Source of the DNA: DAHUXN01 sp963729815
GTDB taxonomy: Bacteria; Acidobacteriota; Terriglobia; Acidiferrales; UBA7541
Reading direction: 5' to 3'
Length of the DNA: 64,000 nucleotides
Assembly: GCA_963729815.1 (NCBI GenBank)
Contig: CAVSPU010000004.1
Location: forward strand, 744,001 to 808,000
A program made the position numbers and the translations under genes. This document shows positions 27,156 through 35,389 of this stretch, in pieces. The notes beneath the pieces are model-generated. The model was given only the letters and a program-made list of their open reading frames with translations, searched no databases and was not told the origin of the DNA. The number at the start of each line of letters is the position of its first letter. Position 1 is the stretch's first letter.

Positions 27156-27479
27156 TCAGCTTGGCTCCGCCAAAAGGCGCTCTCGATCCCCCGGCGACAA
27201 CAGATCCTGATACTCGGCATGCTTGCGAATGTAGCTTGCCACAAATGGGCATACGGGAACGACTTGCAACTTGTTCGCGCGAGCAAAATCGAGCGCCGCA
27301 CGTGCAAGTTTTCCCGCGACGCCTTTTCCCTCGAATGCAACGGGCACTTCCGCATGTCGAAACGCAATGCGATCGCCAGTACGGCGGTAACTAATTAGCG
27401 CCATCTCGTTCCCGAGTCTCGCTTCGAAGCGGTGAGCTTCCTCGTTGTTCACCACAGTGACATCATTCAGGAATTCCAT
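27156..27479 (-). CDS. YjdJ-type small GNAT-like acetyltransferase
   Basis: A 107-residue minimal GNAT-like protein. It has the VPVAFEGKGVAGKLARAALDFARANKLQVVPVCPFV core and the YIRKHAEYQDLL end that characterise the YjdJ group. Partners and substrates of this group are poorly known. It is the upstream member of a two-gene acetyltransferase unit. Confidence 0.85.
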   Translation of the reverse strand: MEFLNDVTVVNNEEAHRFEARLGNEMALISYRRTGDRIAFRHAEVPVAFEGKGVAGKLARAALDFARANKLQVVPVCPFVASYIRKHAEYQDLLSPGDRERLLAEPS

Positions 27480-27584
27480 CGCTTGTTCTTTTTCCTCTCA
27501 GGCCTTTCCCGCTGCTTCAGCGACTCGAAGTAGAAGCTCAACTCGCCCAAGTGGCGCTGCCGCATTGAAAGGAGTCATTCTGTG

Positions 27585-27620
27585 TCTATATACTCTATGC
27601 GTTAATAATCTATATATACT
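27585..27620. promoter_or_regulatory. Paired TA-rich boxes before the PilZ gene
   Basis: TCTATATACT at 27585-27594 and TCTATATATACT at 27609-27620 stand out in an otherwise GC-rich region. They lie in the 195-bp gap between the divergent GNAT-like gene and the PilZ gene. They may be -10-like elements or a regulator site; no matched -35 is clear. Confidence 0.3.
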
Positions 27621-27668
27621 TTCACGCATCATCCGCCGGATGCTCCCTGTCCGCCGGCAGAGTATACC

Positions 27669-28274
27669 TTGAATATGACCCGAAATCGTTGGCGCGCGCG
27701 TGGCAAAATTTTGCAACTTGACGGAAGCCACAGGGTCAGAATCAACGGGCCGGCTTATGATAAGCCACTTAGTCACTATGAGTTAGGCTGGCATGTCGAT
27801 TGCTCTCTCCCGATCGAAGGCCCCGCTGGGAGGCATAGTAATGGTAATGGTCCCGCGACGGGTCGCGTGGAGTGCGAAGGATTTTACGTGAGCATCGAAA
27901 TTGTCCAGCGGAACGAAGACAGGATACTCGGAGCGCCTCCGTTGCGCACAGATCGCAGGCGCGCGCGTCGCGTCCGTGTCCGATTATCTGCCCGCGTTCG
28001 TCCATGCAACTTCGGGGACACTTTCGAGGAGGTTCGGCCCACTCTTGACATGTCCCGCGACGGCATTTATTTCATCACGGAAGAGCCTAGTTATAAGGTG
28101 CACATGCATCTCTATGTCTCATGCCCCGCCTCGGAATGTCGCGCCGATTCCGGACAAGAGACGGGGCGCGTCGTGCGCATCGATTCACTCGAGAGCGGCC
28201 GCCGGGGCGTCGCGGTCAGCTTTCTTCGTAGCCCGGGATTCCACTGTAGCGCGGGATTCCCATCGGGAAGATAA
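27669..28274 (+). CDS. PilZ-domain protein, probable c-di-GMP receptor
   Basis: A 201-residue protein whose C-terminal half is a PilZ domain. The c-di-GMP motifs are present: RxxxR within RRRARR (96-101) and D127-M-S129-R-D-G132 matching (D/N)xSxxG. The N-terminal 90 residues are unrecognised. The start is uncertain: TTG at 27669, ATG at 27675. There is no membrane segment, so it is probably a soluble effector domain acting on an unknown target. A small secreted protein gene follows 13 bases later. Confidence 0.7.
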   Translation: MNMTRNRWRARGKILQLDGSHRVRINGPAYDKPLSHYELGWHVDCSLPIEGPAGRHSNGNGPATGRVECEGFYVSIEIVQRNEDRILGAPPLRTDRRRARRVRVRLSARVRPCNFGDTFEEVRPTLDMSRDGIYFITEEPSYKVHMHLYVSCPASECRADSGQETGRVVRIDSLESGRRGVAVSFLRSPGFHCSAGFPSGR

Positions 28275-28287
28275 GAGGGTGACAACA

Positions 28288-28638
28288 ATGAAATGCGCAA
28301 TTTTCGCGGCTTCACTCCTGTTGTTCGCATTGCCAGCTCACGCGCAAAAACGCGCCAACGTTGCTGGCGGTGCTTCTCCTGCCGCTGCTCCGACATACAG
28401 TGGTGGGGGCGCTGGCGGTGGCGGCGGATCAATGGGATTTGGATCCGGCTTTCTGCCCACTACAAATCGAACTGCGTTTCAAATGACCAGCGCGCAGGGC
28501 TCAAGCACCTTCGTACCCTCGACCTTCGTTCCCTACAAGGAAGCCGTGAAGATGGGGCAGGCGGCGCTGGCGTATAAGCCGAAGTCAATCGCTGAAGTCG
28601 CCGCCGAATATCGCGCCAGCAAGAAACGCGCGAATTAA
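28288..28638 (+). CDS. Small secreted glycine-rich protein
   Basis: A 116-residue protein with a clear signal peptide (MKCAIFAASLLLFALPAHA) and a mature part with a Gly-rich linker (GGGAGGGGGSMGFGSGF), a Ser/Thr-rich middle and a lysine-rich, helical end (EVAAEYRASKKRAN). AGAGGGTG precedes the ATG at 28288. It follows the PilZ gene by 13 bases and may be cotranscribed. I recognise no family. Confidence 0.6.
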   Translation: MKCAIFAASLLLFALPAHAQKRANVAGGASPAAAPTYSGGGAGGGGGSMGFGSGFLPTTNRTAFQMTSAQGSSTFVPSTFVPYKEAVKMGQAALAYKPKSIAEVAAEYRASKKRAN

Positions 28639-28735
28639 CTACTCTTCCCCACCCCGCACGAACGGGTCTTCAGGATTCGCGAGAAACGGCCTTGCGCCGA
28701 AGAAAAATTCCCCTCATTAACTCTGGAAAGTGATT

Positions 28736-28810
28736 TGGTAGCGATACCGGGACTCGAACCCGGATTTGAGCCTTGAGAGGGCTCCGTCCTAACCTTTAGA
28801 CGATATCGCC
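28736..28810 (-). tRNA. tRNA-Glu (CUC)
   Basis: A 75-base cloverleaf including an encoded CCA. The acceptor stem GGCGATA pairs with TATCGCT with one G-U at the first position. The anticodon stem GAGCC/GGCTC encloses the loop CTCTCAA, giving anticodon CUC for GAG codons. The T arm is CCGGG-TTCGAAC-CCGG. It stands alone between the small secreted protein gene and the first M14 gene. Confidence 0.95.
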
Positions 28811-29008
28811 TCAAGCGCGCCCAGCCGGAGATCAGGAAAAACCAACCCAGCGCGCTGCCGCAATTTTCGCATGCCTCCACGCGGGCCGCAAGTGGGGCGA
28901 CTGCGCAACAAGAGCGTAGAGCCGTAGGACCGGCCCTTTGCGATGATTCCTCGAAACGTTTTGGGGGTAGAATCCGTCTGTCTTGGCACACGAAAAGGGG
29001 TGGATCCG

Positions 29009-32000
29009 ATGATGACAAAGATGTCTTTTTCGAAGGCGTTCGCTTGTTTAGCAATTCTGACTGCCGGATTGTTCCTGGGGACCATGCGGAGCCACGCCGA
29101 CAGCTCCTCAGCGGCTAAGCCGGCATCCAGGACATCTAGAAAAGCGAAGGCCGCAAAACCAGCCTCGCAGGAAATGGACGCGCAATATACCGCGAAGATT
29201 AAGGAATACACCACTGAACCCTATCTTTCGACGCCGCTCGTCGACCATCTCCCGGCTTCGGCGACCGTCCCATCACCTGACAAAGTGCTTGGCTACGTCA
29301 TCGGGACGCCCAACAAGCTGACGCACACCGCCGACATTTACCGCTACTATCGGGCACTCGAAAAAGCGTCGCCGCGCGTCCGCGTGTTCGTCACGGGGAA
29401 AAGCGAGGAGGGCCGCGACTTCATGGTCGTGGCCGTCAGCGACGAACACAATATCGCCCAGCTCGATCACTACCGCGACATCACGGCAAAGCTGGCCGAT
29501 ACGCGAAAAATCACGCCTGCCGAGGCGACCGATCTTGAGCAAACGGGAAAGCCATTCTACTGGATTTCAGGCTCGATTCATTCGCCGGAAACTGGCTCTC
29601 CGGAAATGCTGATGGAGCTAGCCTACCGCCTTGCCGTGGAAGACTCGCCGATGATCGATCAGATTCGCAAGAACGTCATCGTGCTCATCACTCCGGTTCT
29701 CGAAGTGGATGGCCGCGACCGCGAAGTGGATCTATACAATTGGGAAAAAGCCAATCCAGATAAGCAGGCTCCCAGCCTCATTTACTGGGGCCATTACGTT
29801 GCGCATGACAACAATCGCGACGGCATTGCCATGGCGTTACAACTTTCGAAAATCCAGATGAAGACATTCTTCACCTGGCATCCTCAGGTTTTGCACGACC
29901 TGCATGAGTCGATCCCATTTCTTTATATTTCCACCGGTACGGGCCCGTACAACGCCTGGCTCGATCCGATTGTGGAAAGCGAATGGCAAGAGCTGGCCTT
30001 CAACGAAGTGCAGAAAATGACCGCCTACGGCGTGCCCGGCGTATGGACGCACGGCTTTTATGATGGATGGGCGCCCAACTACATGATGTTTGCCGAGGCC
30101 GGACACAACGGCATCGGCCGCTTCTATGAAACATTCGGCGGCCGCGGCGCGGATACTTCCGTGCAAACCGTCCCACCATCAGACACCAGCATGACCTGGT
30201 TCCGTCCCAATCCTCCGATGCCAAAAATCAAGTGGTCGATACGCGACAACGTCAACTTGCAACAGAGCGCGCTGCTGATCGGCTTGGGTTACATGGCGCA
30301 GCGACCTGAGGAATTTCTCACTCGCTTCTACGACATGAGCCGGCGCTCCGTGGCTAAAGCAACCACCGAAGGGCCGGCTGCCTATGCCATCGTGAATGAC
30401 GGGAAACGCCCCGGGCTGGACGCGCATCTCGCGCGTCTTCTGCAAGACCAGGGCGTCGAAATCGCGCGCTTGGACCAGGCCGTCACCGTGAATTCGCCCA
30501 CTTTTGCTGATCCGTTCGCCGATGAACAAATGCCCGTTGGAAAATCGGCCGACGGAGGTATGTCCGGAGAGAGTTCCGACCAGAAGTCACGAGACGGCAA
30601 GACCTCGGCTGAAAAACCTCCCGCGACAACCACGATTCCCGCGGGCAGCTATATCATTCGCATGGACCAGCCATACAGCCGCGAAGCGGACATGCTTCTC
30701 GACACTCAGTATTATTCGATTCATGACCCCGCTCCTTATGACGACACGGGCTGGACTCTCGGCCCGCTGATGGATGTCTCCACGGTGCGCATTACGGATG
30801 CCTCCATTCTGAAGGCTCCGATGACACTCATCGACGGGCCCGCGCCTGCTGCAGGCAAAATCGACGGCGGCGGTGATTTTTTTATCATCAATGCCGATGC
30901 AGAACCCGCGCTCGCTACGCTTCGCTTCCGATTGGCTGGTGTGAAGATGTTCGCGGCAGAGGATTCATTCAAGACGGATGGTCAGGATTTTCGCGCTGGC
31001 TCGTTCATCATTCCCACGGACGGCAATCCATCGAATCTGCGAGACGAACTTTCCACGGCCGCGCAGGATCTCGGCCTGGAAATTCACGCCACATCGGCGG
31101 ATATTTCCGTCGCGCGCCACCCGCTTGAAACGCCGCGCATCGCCCTGGTGCACAACTGGATGAACACGCAGCCGGAGGGCTGGTATCGCCTCGCGCTCGA
31201 AGCGTGCAAGGTCCCGTATTCTTACGTCGCCGACGCGGTGGTCCGCGAAACGCCGGACCTGCGCGCGAAGTATGATGTGATTATTCTTCCGCCATCGATG
31301 CCGAATCTCGCGCGCCTCATCAGTGGTGTTCCTCTGCGCATGCTTCCGGATGGCAGCATCGCCGGGAATCCGATTCCCTGGGAAAAATCTGACCTGACGC
31401 CGAGCTTCGGCCTTGGCCCGGATCAAACCAGCGACATTCGCGGTGGCTTCGATTTCTCCGGCCTAGCGAATTTGAAGAAATTCGTTGATGACGGCGGGTT
31501 GCTCATCACCGTCGGTTCCAGTTCCGTTGTGCCCACGGAAACTGGAATGACCGACACCGTCTCGATCGTTCCCACGCCGCAATTGCACGCGCGCGGCGCG
31601 ATTTTCAACGCCACGGTCGAAGATCCGCACGATGCGATTACGTACGGATACGATTCCACCGTCCCGGTTTATTTTAATCAGGCGCCGGTGTTCCGCGTTT
31701 CGCTCACTGGGGGCGGTGGCGGATTCGGCGGCGGCGAAGACGGCGGCATGAGCCCGCGCACCAGCGGCCGCGGATCACTCACGGATCCCGATATTCCGCA
31801 GGGCCGTCCGTACGTCGCTCCGCCGCCCGCCGAGCATCGCACACGCGCGGAGCAGGAGCTTTACATTCCGCCTGAAGCACGGGAATACGCGAGCTCCGAC
31901 ATTCCTCCGAAGACGCTGTGGCCGCACGTCGTTCTACGTTTTGCGGACGAAAAAAATCTCTGGGTCAGCGGAATGCTGGATGGAGGGCAGGCACTTGCGC

Positions 32001-32158
32001 AGTCGCCGGCCATCGTCGACGTTCCCGTTGGGCGCGGCCACGTGGTGCTGTTCGCCATCAATCCCATGTGGCGACAAATCACGCAGGGCAGCTTCATGCT
32101 GCTGCTCAATGCGGCGATGAACTACGACCACTTGAGCGACGCACAAAGTGCCCACTGA
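29009..32158 (+). CDS. Secreted M14-family zinc carboxypeptidase-like protein
   Basis: A 1049-residue exported protein with a signal peptide ending near SHA (residue 31). The peptidase domain has the zinc motif H191-S-P-E194, the substrate-binding N-R pair in YVAHDNNRDG, and the third zinc ligand in LHDLHES (H299 preferred). A candidate proton-transfer glutamate is in RFYETFGG. After about residue 400 comes a long C-terminal part with an amidotransferase-like alpha/beta region and a Gly-rich loop (GGGGGFGGGEDGG). I chose the ATG at 29009 because it follows an AAGGGG site and gives the signal peptide. It probably trims peptides outside the cytoplasm. A paralogue converges on it. Confidence 0.85.
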   Translation: MMTKMSFSKAFACLAILTAGLFLGTMRSHADSSSAAKPASRTSRKAKAAKPASQEMDAQYTAKIKEYTTEPYLSTPLVDHLPASATVPSPDKVLGYVIGTPNKLTHTADIYRYYRALEKASPRVRVFVTGKSEEGRDFMVVAVSDEHNIAQLDHYRDITAKLADTRKITPAEATDLEQTGKPFYWISGSIHSPETGSPEMLMELAYRLAVEDSPMIDQIRKNVIVLITPVLEVDGRDREVDLYNWEKANPDKQAPSLIYWGHYVAHDNNRDGIAMALQLSKIQMKTFFTWHPQVLHDLHESIPFLYISTGTGPYNAWLDPIVESEWQELAFNEVQKMTAYGVPGVWTHGFYDGWAPNYMMFAEAGHNGIGRFYETFGGRGADTSVQTVPPSDTSMTWFRPNPPMPKIKWSIRDNVNLQQSALLIGLGYMAQRPEEFLTRFYDMSRRSVAKATTEGPAAYAIVNDGKRPGLDAHLARLLQDQGVEIARLDQAVTVNSPTFADPFADEQMPVGKSADGGMSGESSDQKSRDGKTSAEKPPATTTIPAGSYIIRMDQPYSREADMLLDTQYYSIHDPAPYDDTGWTLGPLMDVSTVRITDASILKAPMTLIDGPAPAAGKIDGGGDFFIINADAEPALATLRFRLAGVKMFAAEDSFKTDGQDFRAGSFIIPTDGNPSNLRDELSTAAQDLGLEIHATSADISVARHPLETPRIALVHNWMNTQPEGWYRLALEACKVPYSYVADAVVRETPDLRAKYDVIILPPSMPNLARLISGVPLRMLPDGSIAGNPIPWEKSDLTPSFGLGPDQTSDIRGGFDFSGLANLKKFVDDGGLLITVGSSSVVPTETGMTDTVSIVPTPQLHARGAIFNATVEDPHDAITYGYDSTVPVYFNQAPVFRVSLTGGGGGFGGGEDGGMSPRTSGRGSLTDPDIPQGRPYVAPPPAEHRTRAEQELYIPPEAREYASSDIPPKTLWPHVVLRFADEKNLWVSGMLDGGQALAQSPAIVDVPVGRGHVVLFAINPMWRQITQGSFMLLLNAAMNYDHLSDAQSAH

Positions 32159-32183
32159 CGCAGGTGGGTGGGAACCAAACGCT

Positions 32184-32218
32184 AAAATCGGGCAGCCGAA
32201 GTTCGGCTGCCCGATTTT
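32184..32218. terminator. Bidirectional terminator between the two M14 genes
   Basis: A 17-bp perfect inverted repeat around one central base: AAAATCGGGCAGCCGAA, then its exact complement ending in TTTT. Read in either direction it gives a GC-rich stem followed by T residues. It sits in the 87-bp gap between the convergent paralogues and ends both transcripts. Confidence 0.9.
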
Positions 32219-32245
32219 CACTTTTCAGCAGTTCTGTTGATTTTT

Positions 32246-35200
32246 CTACCGCGCGTCCAACTTTCTTCCTGCATTCAAGCTGTCGAAATTGAGGATGGTG
32301 TTCAGGACGAGCGAGTAGCTACCCCAGGTCTCGCCGCGGTAAATCGGATTATTCGAGAACAAAACCACGTGGCCTGACTCCATGGGAACGTCGATCACGC
32401 TGGCATGCTGCGCGATGTCTTCGCCGCCTTCGACAAGCCCCGAAACCAGGAGATTGCGGCTATCCGCATAGCGGAAAATCACGCGCGGGCGGTATTGTGG
32501 GGGAATCAGCCCGACATTATTGTGCATCTCCTCAGGAGTGACGGGTTCGGCCTGCCACGGCTGAACAGCCGGCTGCTCCGGAGGGGTTTCGTTCTTGCGG
32601 CCGACGACGAAATCGGGATCGTCGGGCGTTCCGCGTCCCGTTGGGCGCCCGTTGATTTCGGGACCGAGCCGGCGGAAACCGCCGCGGCCCTGAACATTGC
32701 TCACGTCGAATGCCGGCCCGTTGAAACAATATACGGAAAGCTCATCGCCGTAACCGTAGGCGATGGGGCTCGCAGGATCGACGACGTCCGTGCGGACGAC
32801 ACTTCCGATGATTCGTTCACGCTGCGTCCGGCCGATGGAAACGCCGTGAGTCAGCCCGAGGGCCACAGCAAGATTGGCGGTGTCCATCACCGTGATGAGC
32901 ACGCCGCCGTGGTTGACGAAATCCTGCAAGTGCGCGGCGCCCTCCCAGCCGAGTTCGGGACGCGTGTCATCGGTGGAATCGAGCTTGCCGATATTAGGCG
33001 TAAGTTCGGTGGTTTTCCACGGCAGCGGATTGCCCCACGCGGTGGGCAGGCCGTTGATGATCAAATCCGGACTCACGCCGCGGCCCACCGGAGGAAAAAG
33101 AATTACGTCGTATTTCGAATTGAGGTCGGCATTCTTCGCGACCGTTTGCGTGCTGATGTAGTCGTAGGGAATATGCATGAAATCGAGGGCCTCGCGCCAC
33201 CAGCCCTCGGTCTGCGTACTCAGCCAGGTGTGAAGCAGCGCGACGCGGGCGGCGCGCACGGGATGAGTTTTCACCGACGGGGCAGCGGATAATGCATACG
33301 CCTGCAGGCCCAGATCCGAGACGGCCTTCTGCAGCGCGGCGCTATCCGCACCTTGAATCAGGAACGTGCCGCGATTGAACTTGTGTCCGTCCGCTTCAAA
33401 AGCATCTTCGGCCGCTTCGATTTGTGCGTCTTTCAGTTGATAACGCAATGTCGCAAGCGCCGTGTCCGCGTTGTCGTTGATTGCGAAGATCGTCCCCGTG
33501 CCGGAAATGCCGCTCGCGGGCGCAATTTGCGTCACACGTTCCATCGCCACTGAAAGAACGGCGGGATCAGTGACTCGCGTCACTTTGACGTTAAACAATT
33601 CGCCAAACGTCCAGCCGGTGTCATCGTAAGGCGTCTTTTGCGGATCATCCGGACTCCAGTATTGATAGTCGAGCAGCGCATCGGCGATTCGCGAATAGGG
33701 CTGATCCATGCGGACAATGTAGCTGCCCGCCGGGAAGTTGAGCGTCTTGGTCTCCGGAGCAGGCTTTTCCTCCGGCTGCGCTGACGCGGCATGAGCGTGA
33801 TCCTTGGGCTTGTTCACTGGCACAGTGACCGTGAACGCAGCGGTGGCGCGCGAGATTTCGCAGTGTTGCAACTGCAGAATGCGCAGCAACTCGGCCTGCG
33901 CCCCCGAGCGTGGGTCATCCCCCGGCAGGACGTAGGCCGCGGGCCCTTCGTTCTCCGGCTTCCGAATGGAGCGCTTCGCCTTAAGGTAAAAATTCTTCAG
34001 AAACATCTGGCGGTTGTCGGAGAAGAAGTGCAGAGAGGTCAGCAATCCTGTTTCTTCGTAATTGTTATTGTCGCGCTGCGACCATATCACCGTGGGCAGC
34101 GGCGGATTTTGGCGCCACCACGTGCGCGAATATTCGTCCGGGCCGAGAGTGCGTTGCTCCGTGTCGGCGCCGCCATTGCCGAATGTCTCGTAGAGCCTGC
34201 TGATGCCATTATGCAGTGCAGCAAAAAACATCAGATAGCCCGGCGACCATGTGTCGAATTCGCCGTGCGTGAAAACGCCTGGCATGCCGAACTTGGTCAT
34301 GTCCTGCACGTTGCGCCAGCCGAGGATTTCCCACTCGTTCGTCAGGATCGGGTCGACCCAGGCGTTGAACGGCCCGTCGCCGGCGGTGTTGTCGTAGAGA
34401 TAAGGAACCGACTCGTGAAGGTCGTGCAGAACCTGGGCGTCCCATCCCACGAAAGTGTCGAGCACGTTCTGGCTGAGCTTGAGCGTCATGCCCATGGCGT
34501 CACGATTGTTGTCGTGCGCGACGTAATGGCCCCAATACATCAGGGGCGGATAATTCTCCTGCAAATGCGCGCGGTGCCAGCGGTAAAGATCGACCATGCG
34601 ATCGCGGCCATCGACTTCGACGACCGGCGTGATCAGCGTGATCACGTGGTCGCGAATTTCCTGAATATAGGGACTATCGTCGACCGCCAGGCGATAGGCG
34701 AGCTCCATCAACGCCGTCGGCGCACCCGTTTCCGTCGAGTGGATAGTGCCAGTGATGTAATAGACCGGTACGGAATCGTCGACAATCTTGTCTGCCGCGG
34801 CGTCGTCGAGATGAATCGTGCGCGGATCGGCAAGTTGCGCGAGCCTCGCGCGATTCGCCTCGAGATGCGCCATGTTCGCTTCGGACGTGACAGCGACAGC
34901 GATCATCTCGCGGCCTTCTTCCGTATGGCCAATCGAGACGACCTTAACGCGCGGGCTGGCCTTTGCCAGCATGCGCATGTACTGATACACTTGCGAAGAA
35001 TACGGAAGGATATCGGGCGCGCCGGCGATATCGCCGAGCACGGCTTCGGGCGTGGGCACCGTCTTTGACGCTGGCAGGTAATTCACCAAGGGCGAAATAA
35101 AGTACGGCTCCGTGGTGTATTTGAGAATTTTCTGCGTGTACGCTTCGTCGATTGGCTGTTTCGGGTCGCGGCCCGGCACGCTCGTGTCAGCGGCCGAAAG

Positions 35201-35281
35201 CCCCGTGTTCAATAGAGCGAGCGCGCAGAGGAGCAGAGTTCCCGTAAAGATGGTCCGCGCAAAGAAAATCCTATTTCGCAT
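32246..35281 (-). CDS. Secreted M14-family zinc carboxypeptidase-like protein, paralogue
   Basis: A 1011-residue exported protein colinear with its convergent neighbour. The signal peptide ends near LSA (residue 30). Zinc ligands H181-S-T-E184 and H289 (LHDLHES), the N259-R260 pair, and a RLYETFGNGG segment with a candidate catalytic glutamate are all present. The C-terminal half again carries the amidotransferase-like region. Differences in the middle and C-terminal loops suggest different peptide preferences. GGGGGA precedes the ATG. The gene arrangement indicates an old inverted duplication. Confidence 0.85.
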   Translation of the reverse strand: MRNRIFFARTIFTGTLLLCALALLNTGLSAADTSVPGRDPKQPIDEAYTQKILKYTTEPYFISPLVNYLPASKTVPTPEAVLGDIAGAPDILPYSSQVYQYMRMLAKASPRVKVVSIGHTEEGREMIAVAVTSEANMAHLEANRARLAQLADPRTIHLDDAAADKIVDDSVPVYYITGTIHSTETGAPTALMELAYRLAVDDSPYIQEIRDHVITLITPVVEVDGRDRMVDLYRWHRAHLQENYPPLMYWGHYVAHDNNRDAMGMTLKLSQNVLDTFVGWDAQVLHDLHESVPYLYDNTAGDGPFNAWVDPILTNEWEILGWRNVQDMTKFGMPGVFTHGEFDTWSPGYLMFFAALHNGISRLYETFGNGGADTEQRTLGPDEYSRTWWRQNPPLPTVIWSQRDNNNYEETGLLTSLHFFSDNRQMFLKNFYLKAKRSIRKPENEGPAAYVLPGDDPRSGAQAELLRILQLQHCEISRATAAFTVTVPVNKPKDHAHAASAQPEEKPAPETKTLNFPAGSYIVRMDQPYSRIADALLDYQYWSPDDPQKTPYDDTGWTFGELFNVKVTRVTDPAVLSVAMERVTQIAPASGISGTGTIFAINDNADTALATLRYQLKDAQIEAAEDAFEADGHKFNRGTFLIQGADSAALQKAVSDLGLQAYALSAAPSVKTHPVRAARVALLHTWLSTQTEGWWREALDFMHIPYDYISTQTVAKNADLNSKYDVILFPPVGRGVSPDLIINGLPTAWGNPLPWKTTELTPNIGKLDSTDDTRPELGWEGAAHLQDFVNHGGVLITVMDTANLAVALGLTHGVSIGRTQRERIIGSVVRTDVVDPASPIAYGYGDELSVYCFNGPAFDVSNVQGRGGFRRLGPEINGRPTGRGTPDDPDFVVGRKNETPPEQPAVQPWQAEPVTPEEMHNNVGLIPPQYRPRVIFRYADSRNLLVSGLVEGGEDIAQHASVIDVPMESGHVVLFSNNPIYRGETWGSYSLVLNTILNFDSLNAGRKLDAR

Positions 35282-35389
35282 TTGTCCCCCGTATTTTTGA
35301 AAACGATGCCGTCACACAAAGACGTGTGTCTGGCACGTGCAAATTTTCTTCGGCTCAGCGCCAAACTCTCCCGATGGTACAGCCGAATA

